Counted from the first letter of the stretch, positions 1-5,306 are shown. The stretch: DNA of 5,568 nucleotides from an uncultured Bacilli bacterium (GCA_934090775.1 CAKOKF010000064.1:1-5568), one strand, 5' to 3'. The notes: generated by a model not told the origin, from the letters alone. Translations and numbers: made by a program.

Positions 1-26
1 AAATATTAATTAAAGTATTTAGATTG

Positions 27-35
27 TGATATAAT
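27..35 (+). promoter_or_regulatory. Extended -10 promoter upstream of the VanZ-RDD gene
   Basis: TGATATAAT carries a perfect -10 hexamer at 30-35 with the TG of an extended -10 at 27-28. No good -35 hexamer lies 16-18 bases upstream (only TTAATT at 6-11), which is usual for extended -10 promoters. Transcription would start near position 42 and give a leader of about 70 bases. A 7-base inverted repeat, AAGTATT at 13-19 and AATACTT at 33-39, overlaps the -10 and could be an operator, but such repeats arise easily by chance in DNA this AT-rich. The ten bases TGATATAATA recur exactly at the promoter before the XRE gene. Confidence 0.55.
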
Positions 36-76
36 ACTTAGTGAGTTTGAATTACTTAAAAAATTCTAGAGAGGAT

Positions 77-98
77 CCAACTACTATAGTTGGTAGTT
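77..98 (+). promoter_or_regulatory. Alternative leader hairpins before the VanZ-RDD gene
   Basis: Two mutually exclusive stems are seen. CCAACTA (77-83) pairs with TAGTTGG (87-93) around a 3-base loop, and AACTAC (79-84) pairs with GTAGTT (93-98) around an 8-base loop. They sit between a Shine-Dalgarno-like AGAGAGG at 68-74 and the start codon at 113. No run of T follows either stem, so this is a poor terminator; a structural or regulatory role in the leader is inference only. Confidence 0.35.
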
Positions 99-112
99 CT
101 TTAAAATAGTAT

Positions 113-1225
113 ATGATATATTTAACAACATTTAAAACTGCTTTTTTATTATTTCCACTTGTAGCCTTCATAATAACTATTCCTTTTATTTTAATCGAGT
201 ATCATAAGTTTGGTTCGATAAACAAATTAAGAACTTTGATTATTTATTCCTTTATTCTTTATCTAATGACTATTTATTTTTTAGTCATTTTACCACTACC
301 TAGTAGGGAATATGTAGCTAGTCTTACTACTTCTAAATACCAGTTAATTCCTTTTAAATTTCTTTATGATTTTATTAAAGAAACACCTTTAGTTTGGAAT
401 AATCCATCTACTTATTTAAGTGCTATTAAAGATGCTAGTTTTTATACGGTCGTCTTTAATATATTTATGACCATTCCTTTTGGGATGTATTTACGTTATT
501 ACTTTGAATGTGATTATAAGAAGACTTTAAAATATAGTTTTCTTTTATCTCTTTTCTTTGAATTAACTCAAGTTACTGGTCTTTACTTTATCTATCCACG
601 ACCTTATCGTCTTTTTGATGTTGATGATTTAATGATGAATACTTTAGGTGGTTTAATAGGCTGTTTTCTCATGAGTAAAATTAAATTTCTACCGACTAGA
701 AGTCATATTGATCGAGAAACTAAAGCAGCCGCCAAGACGGTATCCGGTTTAAGACGTATTACTTTATTTTTTCTTGATTTACTAATTTATATAGTCTTTC
801 TAGGTCTTTTCTCTATTATTGCTTTTACTTTAAAAATAGATAAAAAAATTGAAAAGTTAGGTGTAGTCCTTATCTTTATTCTTTATTATTCTTTAATACC
901 TTATTTCCGAAAGGGTAAAACCTTTGGTAGTAGCTTTGTTCATGTTAGATTTACTTTTCCTAATAACAGTTTCTTACGATTACTACTTAAAGCTTTTTGT
1001 GAACATTTTTACATTTTCTATTTACCAAGTGACTTTTTATATATTATTTCCCAATTTTTAAATTACTGGCAACTTGATATTTTATATAAATTTATAATTA
1101 TCTTTATTAGTATTTTAATTCTTTTAAAAATATATATGGGTAATTTCTTTAAACTTTTAAAAAGTCATAAGATGTTTTATGATAAGATATCCAAAGTAGA
1201 ATTTGTTAGTACAATAGATGAGTAG
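113..1225 (+). CDS. VanZ-like and RDD domain fusion membrane protein
   Basis: A 370-residue, highly hydrophobic integral membrane protein made of two recognisable domains. The first ~195 residues are VanZ-like, with about five membrane spans and the family signature: N116 and P122-G124 (NIFMTIPFG), E150 and Q153 (FELTQ), then R166, D169, D172, N176 and G179-G180. Residues ~212-340 resemble an RDD domain: the R214-R215 pair, D222 in the first span, and the loop FRKGKTFG (265-272) before the following segment. VanZ proteins are named from the teicoplanin-resistance VanZ, but most homologues have no proven function; RDD domains are also largely uncharacterised and sometimes linked to transport. 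Resistance should therefore not be assumed. An in-frame TAG at 107-109 blocks any upstream start, and the next Met is residue 52 inside a span, so ATG 113 is the only sensible start although no Shine-Dalgarno sequence stands just before it. It ends in TAG. Identification of VanZ is firm; RDD is likely. Confidence 0.88.
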   Translation: MIYLTTFKTAFLLFPLVAFIITIPFILIEYHKFGSINKLRTLIIYSFILYLMTIYFLVILPLPSREYVASLTTSKYQLIPFKFLYDFIKETPLVWNNPSTYLSAIKDASFYTVVFNIFMTIPFGMYLRYYFECDYKKTLKYSFLLSLFFELTQVTGLYFIYPRPYRLFDVDDLMMNTLGGLIGCFLMSKIKFLPTRSHIDRETKAAAKTVSGLRRITLFFLDLLIYIVFLGLFSIIAFTLKIDKKIEKLGVVLIFILYYSLIPYFRKGKTFGSSFVHVRFTFPNNSFLRLLLKAFCEHFYIFYLPSDFLYIISQFLNYWQLDILYKFIIIFISILILLKIYMGNFFKLLKSHKMFYDKISKVEFVSTIDE

Positions 1226-1232
1226 AAAGACA

Positions 1233-1254
1233 TTGTTATGATATAATATAACAA
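1233..1254. promoter_or_regulatory. Candidate operator: 22-bp dyad centred on the -10 box
   Basis: The arms TTGTTAT (1233-1239) and ATAACAA (1248-1254) are perfect inverted repeats. The eight bases between them also contain two complementary central pairs, so 9 of 11 positions are symmetric. The dyad covers the -10 hexamer completely, so a bound dimer would block RNA polymerase. XRE-family dimers typically bind operators of about this size, and the next gene encodes an XRE protein, so autoregulation is the natural inference. Binding itself is not shown by the sequence. Confidence 0.4.
1239..1247 (+). promoter_or_regulatory. Extended -10 promoter upstream of the XRE operon
   Basis: TGATATAAT gives a perfect -10 (1242-1247) with an extended TG at 1239-1240. 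It begins 14 bases after the stop of the VanZ-RDD gene, and no terminator separates the two, so read-through from upstream is also possible. The start of transcription would be near 1254, giving a leader of about 90 bases before the XRE start codon. It is identical over ten bases to the promoter before the VanZ-RDD gene. No convincing -35 hexamer is seen. Confidence 0.55.
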
Positions 1255-1301
1255 GGTGTATTAACAATGAAAAAATTCAACTAAACCAACAGTCGAGTCC
1301 A

Positions 1302-1330
1302 AAAAACATATTTTATAGTATAATGTTTTT
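1302..1330. promoter_or_regulatory. Inverted repeat around a second TATAAT before the XRE gene
   Basis: AAAAACAT (1302-1309) and ATGTTTTT (1323-1330) form an 8-base inverted repeat. It contains a second perfect TATAAT (1319-1324). Used as a promoter, this box would start transcripts at or inside the Shine-Dalgarno sequence (1331-1336), so it is the weaker promoter candidate. The repeat could be a second operator, or a hairpin just upstream of the ribosome site. All its bases are A/T-rich and chance is a serious alternative. Confidence 0.25.
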
Positions 1331-1336
1331 AGGAGG
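1331..1336 (+). promoter_or_regulatory. Strong ribosome binding site of the XRE gene
   Basis: A perfect AGGAGG lies 8 bases before ATG 1345 and fixes the start of the XRE protein. It is the strongest ribosome site in the window. Confidence 0.85.
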
Positions 1337-1344
1337 ACCACCTT

Positions 1345-2382
1345 ATGGATAATAATCGCATTGGCAAATTTATTGCCCAAAAAAGAAAAGAAAAAAATTT
1401 AACTCAACAACAATTAGGAGAAATGTTATTTGTGACGGATAAAGCTGTTAGTAAGTGGGAGCGTGGCTTAAGTTTGCCCGATATTACCTTACTTGAAAAA
1501 TTAGCCGCCATCCTAGATACAGATATTTATAGTATCTTACAAATTAAGCAAGAAAATAATCTTGACGTTGAAGTTATTCTTAATGAAGAAAAAAGAAAAA
1601 TAAAAGTTCAGGTAAAAAGAAAATTTTTATTATGGTTAATACCAATATTTGTTATTTTTATTTCAATTCTTTTTAAATTAATATCTTTTGGTTATGATGT
1701 AATGCCTATAAGATATAATCATTTTGAAGATAAATTAATAAAATTAGGCGTTCCTAAGTTTTCATTTTTAATTAAAAATAACGATACTAATTACTCTTTT
1801 AAAAACTTCCGCGGAAAGAATGTTTTAATTAATGAACAAAAAAGTTTTCTTAATACTTTAACCCATTTAACTTGTAATAATACTAACTATTATTATGATC
1901 CGGATGCTGATATTACCATCATTGATTATAGTGTAAAAGGGAATATTATTTATAACACTATTTCATATACTGTTCGCGATGGCAACTATTGTAACGCTAA
2001 AGAATTAGAAGAATATTACAATAAGATTGGTGGTATTTCTACTTTCAAAGTCTTAGATGCGGAAGATAGCTCTTTAGAAGTCTATTTTTTACCCGATGTT
2101 AAGAAAAGTAAAACGAAAAATGAATGGATAGCTAGTTTACAAATATATTATGAAGTTGATAGAAGTAAACATAAATTTATAACTTTAGAAGACTCATCAG
2201 GTAAGTTTGAGATTCAAAATGACGTCTTAATCTATTATCGTACTAAGATTAATGAGGAGAGTAATGATATCGAAATACCAAATGTTTCTAATTTTATTAT
2301 CAAAAATAAGAAGTTAATTTTAAAAGATAATTATTTAAGCAATTATGAACGAGAAATTCTTCTTAAGCCGGTGGGATTATGA
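1345..2382 (+). CDS. Membrane-tethered XRE-family transcriptional regulator
   Basis: A 345-residue protein with three parts. Residues ~6-61 are a Cro/CI-type (XRE) helix-turn-helix: the turn and recognition helix run over about 21-41, with the typical LTQQQLGEML, then VSKWERG and LPDI. Residues 62-93 form a charged linker. One membrane span follows at ~94-115 (LLWLIPIFVIFISILF), leaving residues 116-345 outside the cell by the positive-inside rule (EEKRKIKVQVKRK precedes the span). The outside domain matches no family I recognise; it holds only two cysteines, C177 and C216, which could form a disulfide. A DNA-binding head joined directly to an outer sensor suggests a one-component signalling protein, probably acting at its own promoter, where a dyad covers the -10. 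The stop TGA overlaps the next start codon (ATGA), so the two genes are co-transcribed and probably translationally coupled. The HTH call is secure; the signal is unknown. Confidence 0.93.
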   Translation: MDNNRIGKFIAQKRKEKNLTQQQLGEMLFVTDKAVSKWERGLSLPDITLLEKLAAILDTDIYSILQIKQENNLDVEVILNEEKRKIKVQVKRKFLLWLIPIFVIFISILFKLISFGYDVMPIRYNHFEDKLIKLGVPKFSFLIKNNDTNYSFKNFRGKNVLINEQKSFLNTLTHLTCNNTNYYYDPDADITIIDYSVKGNIIYNTISYTVRDGNYCNAKELEEYYNKIGGISTFKVLDAEDSSLEVYFLPDVKKSKTKNEWIASLQIYYEVDRSKHKFITLEDSSGKFEIQNDVLIYYRTKINEESNDIEIPNVSNFIIKNKKLILKDNYLSNYEREILLKPVGL

Positions 2383-3497
2383 ATAAATTAGCATATAAAT
2401 TAAAACAAAATATTTTTCTTACAACGGGTATATTTATAATTATTAATATTATTATAAGCCTTATTCTTTACTTATTTAATATCCGTTTTCAAATGTGGGT
2501 AATTAATGGTATCATTTTTTTATCCTTAATTGGTCTAAGTCTTGGCATTATAAAAAATATTTATAAGAAAACATGGTTAGAAAAAATTAACATTATTTGT
2601 TCATTAATATGTTTCTTCTTATTTCTAATTTTATTAGTTGTATTCATGCCATTTATAGCTATTATTGCTTTATATAAAATACCCGCTGAGCATATAACTA
2701 TTGTAGATAATAAAAAGTATGTGGCTGTTGTCGATTCTTTTATTAAATACGTTGATATTAATTATTATAACTATTATGGTCCGTTCTTAATGGGAACTAA
2801 AGTTAAAATTCATGGTGATTTTGGTAAAATTGACTATGATCCATATCTTAGTAATAAAGAATCTTTAGAAGTTTATTATACCTATTATGATGATAATGGT
2901 AATATAGAGGCAAGAGCTAGAGATATCTTAAAAAAAGATAAGAAAGGCCATTTAATTAGTACTGATAAAAATAATATTTATTCCTTTGATCATTCAACTA
3001 ATGAAAGTGATTACTATTTATTACCAGAAGAAGCTGAGGTATTATATGAAAAAAAGTTTGATGATACTATTTTAAGATTTACTAAAGTTGGTAATGTCTT
3101 AGGCCAAAGAATATTAGTAAGCGTTGTAAGAAGTAGAGATAATGGTAAGAATTTTTACTTTATAACTGATAGTAGTGTCCAAGTAAATAGTAATGCAAGA
3201 TATGAATTTTTAACTAAAGATCTTGGCTTTATGGCTAATGATAAGATTTATCTTGATTGGCATACAAGTGGTTTAAAAGTTACTAATGATGGCGGTAAAA
3301 CTTTTCAAGATACTAATTTTATTTATAAGAATGCCAATGTTGAATTTATTACGATTGAAGATTTACCTTATTATGAAAATAATATTTTAAAAATTAAATG
3401 TTCGGTATATCAAAGGAAAAAAGATAATACCGGTTATGAAGATAAAGAACTTATTTTTATAAGTAAAGATGATGGGTTAAATTGGCAACTAAAATAA
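2379..3497 (+). CDS. Three-span membrane protein with outside Asp-box domain
   Basis: A 372-residue protein starting within the stop of the XRE gene (4-base overlap) behind a weak GGTGGG site, so its translation probably depends on the upstream gene. Membrane spans are predicted at ~12-34, 38-58 and 71-98. Lysines before span 1 and the basic loop 59-69 (KNIYKKTWLEK) place residues ~101-372 outside. That domain carries three Asp-box motifs (S/T-x-D-x-G-x-x-aromatic): S252-D254-G256-F259, T302-D304-G306-F309, and the textbook SKDDGLNW at 362-369. Their spacing of 50 and 60 residues fits successive blades of a beta-propeller, as in sialidase-like and BNR-repeat proteins. Asp boxes are structural, not catalytic, and no sialidase active-site residues are claimed. 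Co-expression with a membrane-bound XRE protein suggests a partner that senses or presents a ligand to it, or one it controls; this is inference. The exact family is not recognised. Confidence 0.85.
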   Translation: MNKLAYKLKQNIFLTTGIFIIINIIISLILYLFNIRFQMWVINGIIFLSLIGLSLGIIKNIYKKTWLEKINIICSLICFFLFLILLVVFMPFIAIIALYKIPAEHITIVDNKKYVAVVDSFIKYVDINYYNYYGPFLMGTKVKIHGDFGKIDYDPYLSNKESLEVYYTYYDDNGNIEARARDILKKDKKGHLISTDKNNIYSFDHSTNESDYYLLPEEAEVLYEKKFDDTILRFTKVGNVLGQRILVSVVRSRDNGKNFYFITDSSVQVNSNARYEFLTKDLGFMANDKIYLDWHTSGLKVTNDGGKTFQDTNFIYKNANVEFITIEDLPYYENNILKIKCSVYQRKKDNTGYEDKELIFISKDDGLNWQLK

Positions 3498-3500
3498 TTA

Positions 3501-3529
3501 TTGACTTCTCAATTCAAATATATTACGCT
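3501..3529 (+). promoter_or_regulatory. Possible promoter of the small two-cysteine protein gene
   Basis: TTGACT at 3501-3506 is a 5/6 match to the -35 consensus and starts 4 bases after the upstream stop codon. With a 17-base spacer the -10 would be TACGCT (3524-3529), only 3/6 but with the key T, A and final T. TATATT at 3519-3524 is a better hexamer but the spacing of 12 is too short. There is no terminator after the upstream gene, so read-through from the XRE operon is equally possible. Confidence 0.4.
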
Positions 3530-3540
3530 TTAAGTAGTGT

Positions 3541-3545
3541 AGGAG
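3541..3545 (+). promoter_or_regulatory. Ribosome binding site of the small two-cysteine protein gene
   Basis: AGGAG lies 10 bases before ATG 3556. An out-of-frame ATG at 3549 is only 3 bases from it, too close for normal initiation, and opens a frame of just 7 codons (3549-3572). The site therefore supports ATG 3556, though the spacing is slightly long. Confidence 0.65.
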
Positions 3546-3555
3546 ATAATGAGTT

Positions 3556-3915
3556 ATGAAAAAGAATTATAAACTTATAATAATTTTTAGTGTAGTAATT
3601 GTTTTCTTTATTATGTTTAGTTTCTTTTATGATAAAAGTAATAAAAATAAAACAACAAATGTAACTACTTACGATAGAAAAGTAATGGATATAAAAAATA
3701 CAGCTAAGAGTGATGAAGTATGTACTGATTCTAAAGAAGAATTTTATCAAGATGATAATTATAAATATTCTTTTACTTGTATGATGAGTAGTAAAATAAT
3801 TGTTTATTTTAATGATGGTACTCAGGAATATGTAAGAGATGCTTTAAATAATAAAGATATCACTATAAGTGATTTAGATAGATATTCTATAACATATTAT
3901 AAAGAAGTAAAATAA
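3556..3915 (+). CDS. Small membrane-anchored protein with two outside cysteines
   Basis: A 119-residue protein: MKKNYK, one hydrophobic span at ~7-25, a polar low-complexity linker rich in K, N and T to about residue 50, then a compact domain (~53-119). No lipobox cysteine follows the span, so it is an uncleaved anchor or a signal peptide rather than a lipoprotein. The domain has two cysteines, C56 and C75, in the pattern EVC-x18-C, then a stretch of hydrophobic beta-type residues (KIIVYFNDG), an amphipathic segment (EYVRDALNNK) and the end SDLDRYSITYYKE. I recall similar short domains with a Cys pair and a C-terminal SDLDKY-like ending in gut Firmicutes, all of unknown function; this is memory, not a search. 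A disulfide between the two cysteines is likely if the domain is exported. It sits 58 bases behind the Asp-box gene and ahead of a terminator, so it could be the last gene of that operon or a separate unit. Function unknown. Confidence 0.75.
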   Translation: MKKNYKLIIIFSVVIVFFIMFSFFYDKSNKNKTTNVTTYDRKVMDIKNTAKSDEVCTDSKEEFYQDDNYKYSFTCMMSSKIIVYFNDGTQEYVRDALNNKDITISDLDRYSITYYKEVK

Positions 3916-3945
3916 GTTTTAGTAACATAGGACTTATTTTTTCTT
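3909..3945 (+). terminator. Rho-independent terminator after the small protein gene
   Basis: AAAATAAGT (3909-3917) pairs perfectly with ACTTATTTT (3932-3940). The stem extends inward by two G-U and two A-U pairs to a six-base loop (3922-3927), 13 pairs in all. The downstream arm runs into TTTTTT (3937-3942) followed by CTT. The gene's own TAA stop (3913-3915) lies inside the upstream arm, so a ribosome at the stop codon would cover part of the hairpin. The stem has few G-C pairs, but the geometry is clear. It separates thiI from the envelope genes. Confidence 0.7.
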
Positions 3946-3972
3946 GTTATTTACTGAGACATTTGCTAAACT
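3944..3972 (+). promoter_or_regulatory. Candidate thiI promoter
   Basis: TTGTTA (3944-3949) is a 4/6 -35 match, separated by 17 bases from TAAACT (3967-3972), a 4/6 -10 match preceded by TGC, an extended -10. The drawback is position: initiation would fall near 3979, inside the GAGGTG ribosome site (3977-3982), leaving a leader of only about 12 bases. Either thiI has an ultra-short leader or it relies on partial read-through of the terminator just upstream. Confidence 0.35.
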
Positions 3973-3990
3973 AAGTGAGGTGAAAAAAAT

Positions 3991-5178
3991 ATGGAAAAAC
4001 TTATAATTATAAAATATGGTGAATTGACAACGAAAAAAGATAATATTAATTTTTTTTTAAAAGCATTAAAGAAAAATGTTGAAGATGCTTTAAATAATAT
4101 AGAACATGCTACTACTTATGATGCTTCTAGAATGTTTATAAAAACTAATGATTTTGATAAGACAGTAGAAAAGTTAAAACGTGTTTTTGGAATTCATAAA
4201 ATTACAGTTGCTTATGAACTTAGTAATGATTTAGATACTATTAAAGATAGTTTACTTACTCTTTTAAAAGATAAAGACTTTAAGACATTTAAAGTAGTAG
4301 TTAAAAGATCTTATAAAAAATATCCTGGTAACAGTATGGAACTAGCAGCCACTTTAGGGGGACATATTTTAAAAAATATAAAGAATAAAAAAGTTGATGT
4401 TCATAATCCAAATTTAGAAGTTAACGTCGAGATAAGAAAAGATTATAGTTACATCTATTTTGAAGACATACTAGGTATTGGTGGTTATCCTGTTGGTGTT
4501 GCTGGTAAGGGTCTACTTATGTTAAGTGGCGGTATTGATTCTCCTGTAAGTGGTTATATGGCAATTAAAAGAGGTATCAAACTAGAATGTATTTATTTTG
4601 AGGCACCTCCTCATACTTCTAAAGAAGCTCGTAATAAAGTTTTAGAATTAGCAAGACAATTATCAGTATATAATGATAATTATATTAAAGTTCATATTAT
4701 TAATTTTACGGATATTGAAGAAGCTATTTATAAAAATATTCCTAATGATTACTTAATTACTATTATGCGTCGAATGATGTATAGAATAAGTGCGATTATA
4801 GCTAGTAGAAGTAATTGTAAGGTTTTAGTTAATGGGGAAAGTATTGGTCAAGTAGCTAGTCAAACTTTAAATAGTATGAGTTGTATTAATGAAACGATTA
4901 AAATGCCAGTAATAAGGCCAGTAGCTTGTTTTGATAAGTTAGAAATTATTGAATTAGCGAGAAAAATTGGCACCTATGAAACTTCTATTTTACCTTTTGA
5001 AGACTGCTGTACTATCTTTGTTCCAAAGCATCCAGTTATTAATCCTGTCTTAAGTAAATGTTATGAGTATGAAGAATTAATTAATTATAAAGATATGATT
5101 CATACTTGTATTAAAAACAGGGAAGTTATTACGGTAAAACCAAATGAAGTAAATAGCGAATTTGATGATGTTTTATAA
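3991..5178 (+). CDS. thiI: tRNA 4-thiouridine synthetase ThiI (sulfurtransferase)
   Basis: A 395-residue cytoplasmic enzyme, the usual length for the Bacillus-type ThiI. It uses ATP to adenylate uridine 8 of tRNA and then transfers sulfur to make 4-thiouridine, a UV-sensitive modification; in some bacteria ThiI also supplies sulfur for the thiamine thiazole. Domains in order: an N-terminal ferredoxin-like part (~1-55), a THUMP RNA-binding domain (~57-165, with KVVVKRSYKKYPGNSMEL and VDVHNPNLEVNVEIRKD), and a PP-loop ATP pyrophosphatase domain. Landmarks are SGGIDSP (179-185), MRRMMYR (259-265), GESIGQVASQTLNSM (282-296), PVIRP (306-310) and FEDCCTIFVPKHP (336-348). The cysteine pair C339-C340 lies where the catalytic cysteine of the PP-loop domain (C344 in E. 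coli) is found. There is no C-terminal rhodanese domain, as in Bacillus, so sulfur must come directly from a cysteine desulfurase, and none is encoded beside it here. GAGGTG 8 bases before ATG 3991 fixes the start. It ends in TAA. Confidence 0.97.
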   Translation: MEKLIIIKYGELTTKKDNINFFLKALKKNVEDALNNIEHATTYDASRMFIKTNDFDKTVEKLKRVFGIHKITVAYELSNDLDTIKDSLLTLLKDKDFKTFKVVVKRSYKKYPGNSMELAATLGGHILKNIKNKKVDVHNPNLEVNVEIRKDYSYIYFEDILGIGGYPVGVAGKGLLMLSGGIDSPVSGYMAIKRGIKLECIYFEAPPHTSKEARNKVLELARQLSVYNDNYIKVHIINFTDIEEAIYKNIPNDYLITIMRRMMYRISAIIASRSNCKVLVNGESIGQVASQTLNSMSCINETIKMPVIRPVACFDKLEIIELARKIGTYETSILPFEDCCTIFVPKHPVINPVLSKCYEYEELINYKDMIHTCIKNREVITVKPNEVNSEFDDVL

Positions 5179-5242
5179 AAACAGGAAAAATGTGATTATA
5201 TAAGATAAGAGATTAAGTTTACCAATATGAAGTTGTATTTTT

Positions 5243-5294
5243 TGAAGTACTATGAAAAAAAAATTTAACATAGTTCTTTATTTTATTTCCTTTT
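5243..5294 (+). terminator. Probable terminator after thiI
   Basis: ACTATG (5249-5254) pairs with CATAGT (5269-5274). After one T-T mismatch the stem extends by five more pairs, TGAAG (5243-5247) with CTTTA (5276-5280), one of them G-U. The loop is A-rich and begins with nine A. The downstream side leads into a T-rich tract (TTTATTTTATTTCCTTTT) broken by A and C, so termination may be incomplete. Position about 65-115 bases beyond the thiI stop supports the call. Confidence 0.55.
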
Positions 5295-5306
5295 TAATCT
5301 AAGATA

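Noticed and set aside
1..112. T-box, riboswitch or tRNA in the first leader
   Set aside because: The hairpins are short, no conserved T-box or riboswitch core is recognisable, no T run follows them, and there is no cloverleaf.
113..1225. Calling the first gene a glycopeptide resistance gene
   Set aside because: Only the VanZ family signature is present; there is no vanHAX-type cluster, and most VanZ homologues have no shown resistance role.
2071..2872. Shared SLEVY segment (DNA TCTTTAGAAGT at 2071 and 2862) in the outside domains of the two operon proteins
   Set aside because: The similarity covers only five residues and does not extend on either side, so common origin of the domains is not supported.
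3549..3572. Seven-codon frame MSYEKEL overlapping the start of the small protein gene
   Set aside because: Its ATG is only 3 bases from the AGGAG, too close for efficient initiation, and nothing else supports it.
3523..3750. 75-codon open frame on the minus strand
   Set aside because: It lies opposite the small two-cysteine protein gene, which has a ribosome site, an export segment and a terminator. The minus-strand product is a mere reflection of AT-rich codons.
1345..5178. Mycoplasma genetic code (TGA read as Trp)
   Set aside because: All tryptophan codons seen are TGG, including the conserved one in the HTH, no in-frame TGA occurs, and TGA forms the stop in the ATGA overlap.
5227..5268. 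13-codon frame MKLYFLKYYEKKI between thiI and the right-edge gene
   Set aside because: No ribosome site precedes it and it runs through the stem and loop of the probable thiI terminator.
5191..5290. Possible small RNA from a TGTGATTATATAAG promoter-like sequence to the thiI terminator
   Set aside because: No -35 is present, such A/T hexamers are expected by chance here, and the stretch is explained as the thiI 3' untranslated region.
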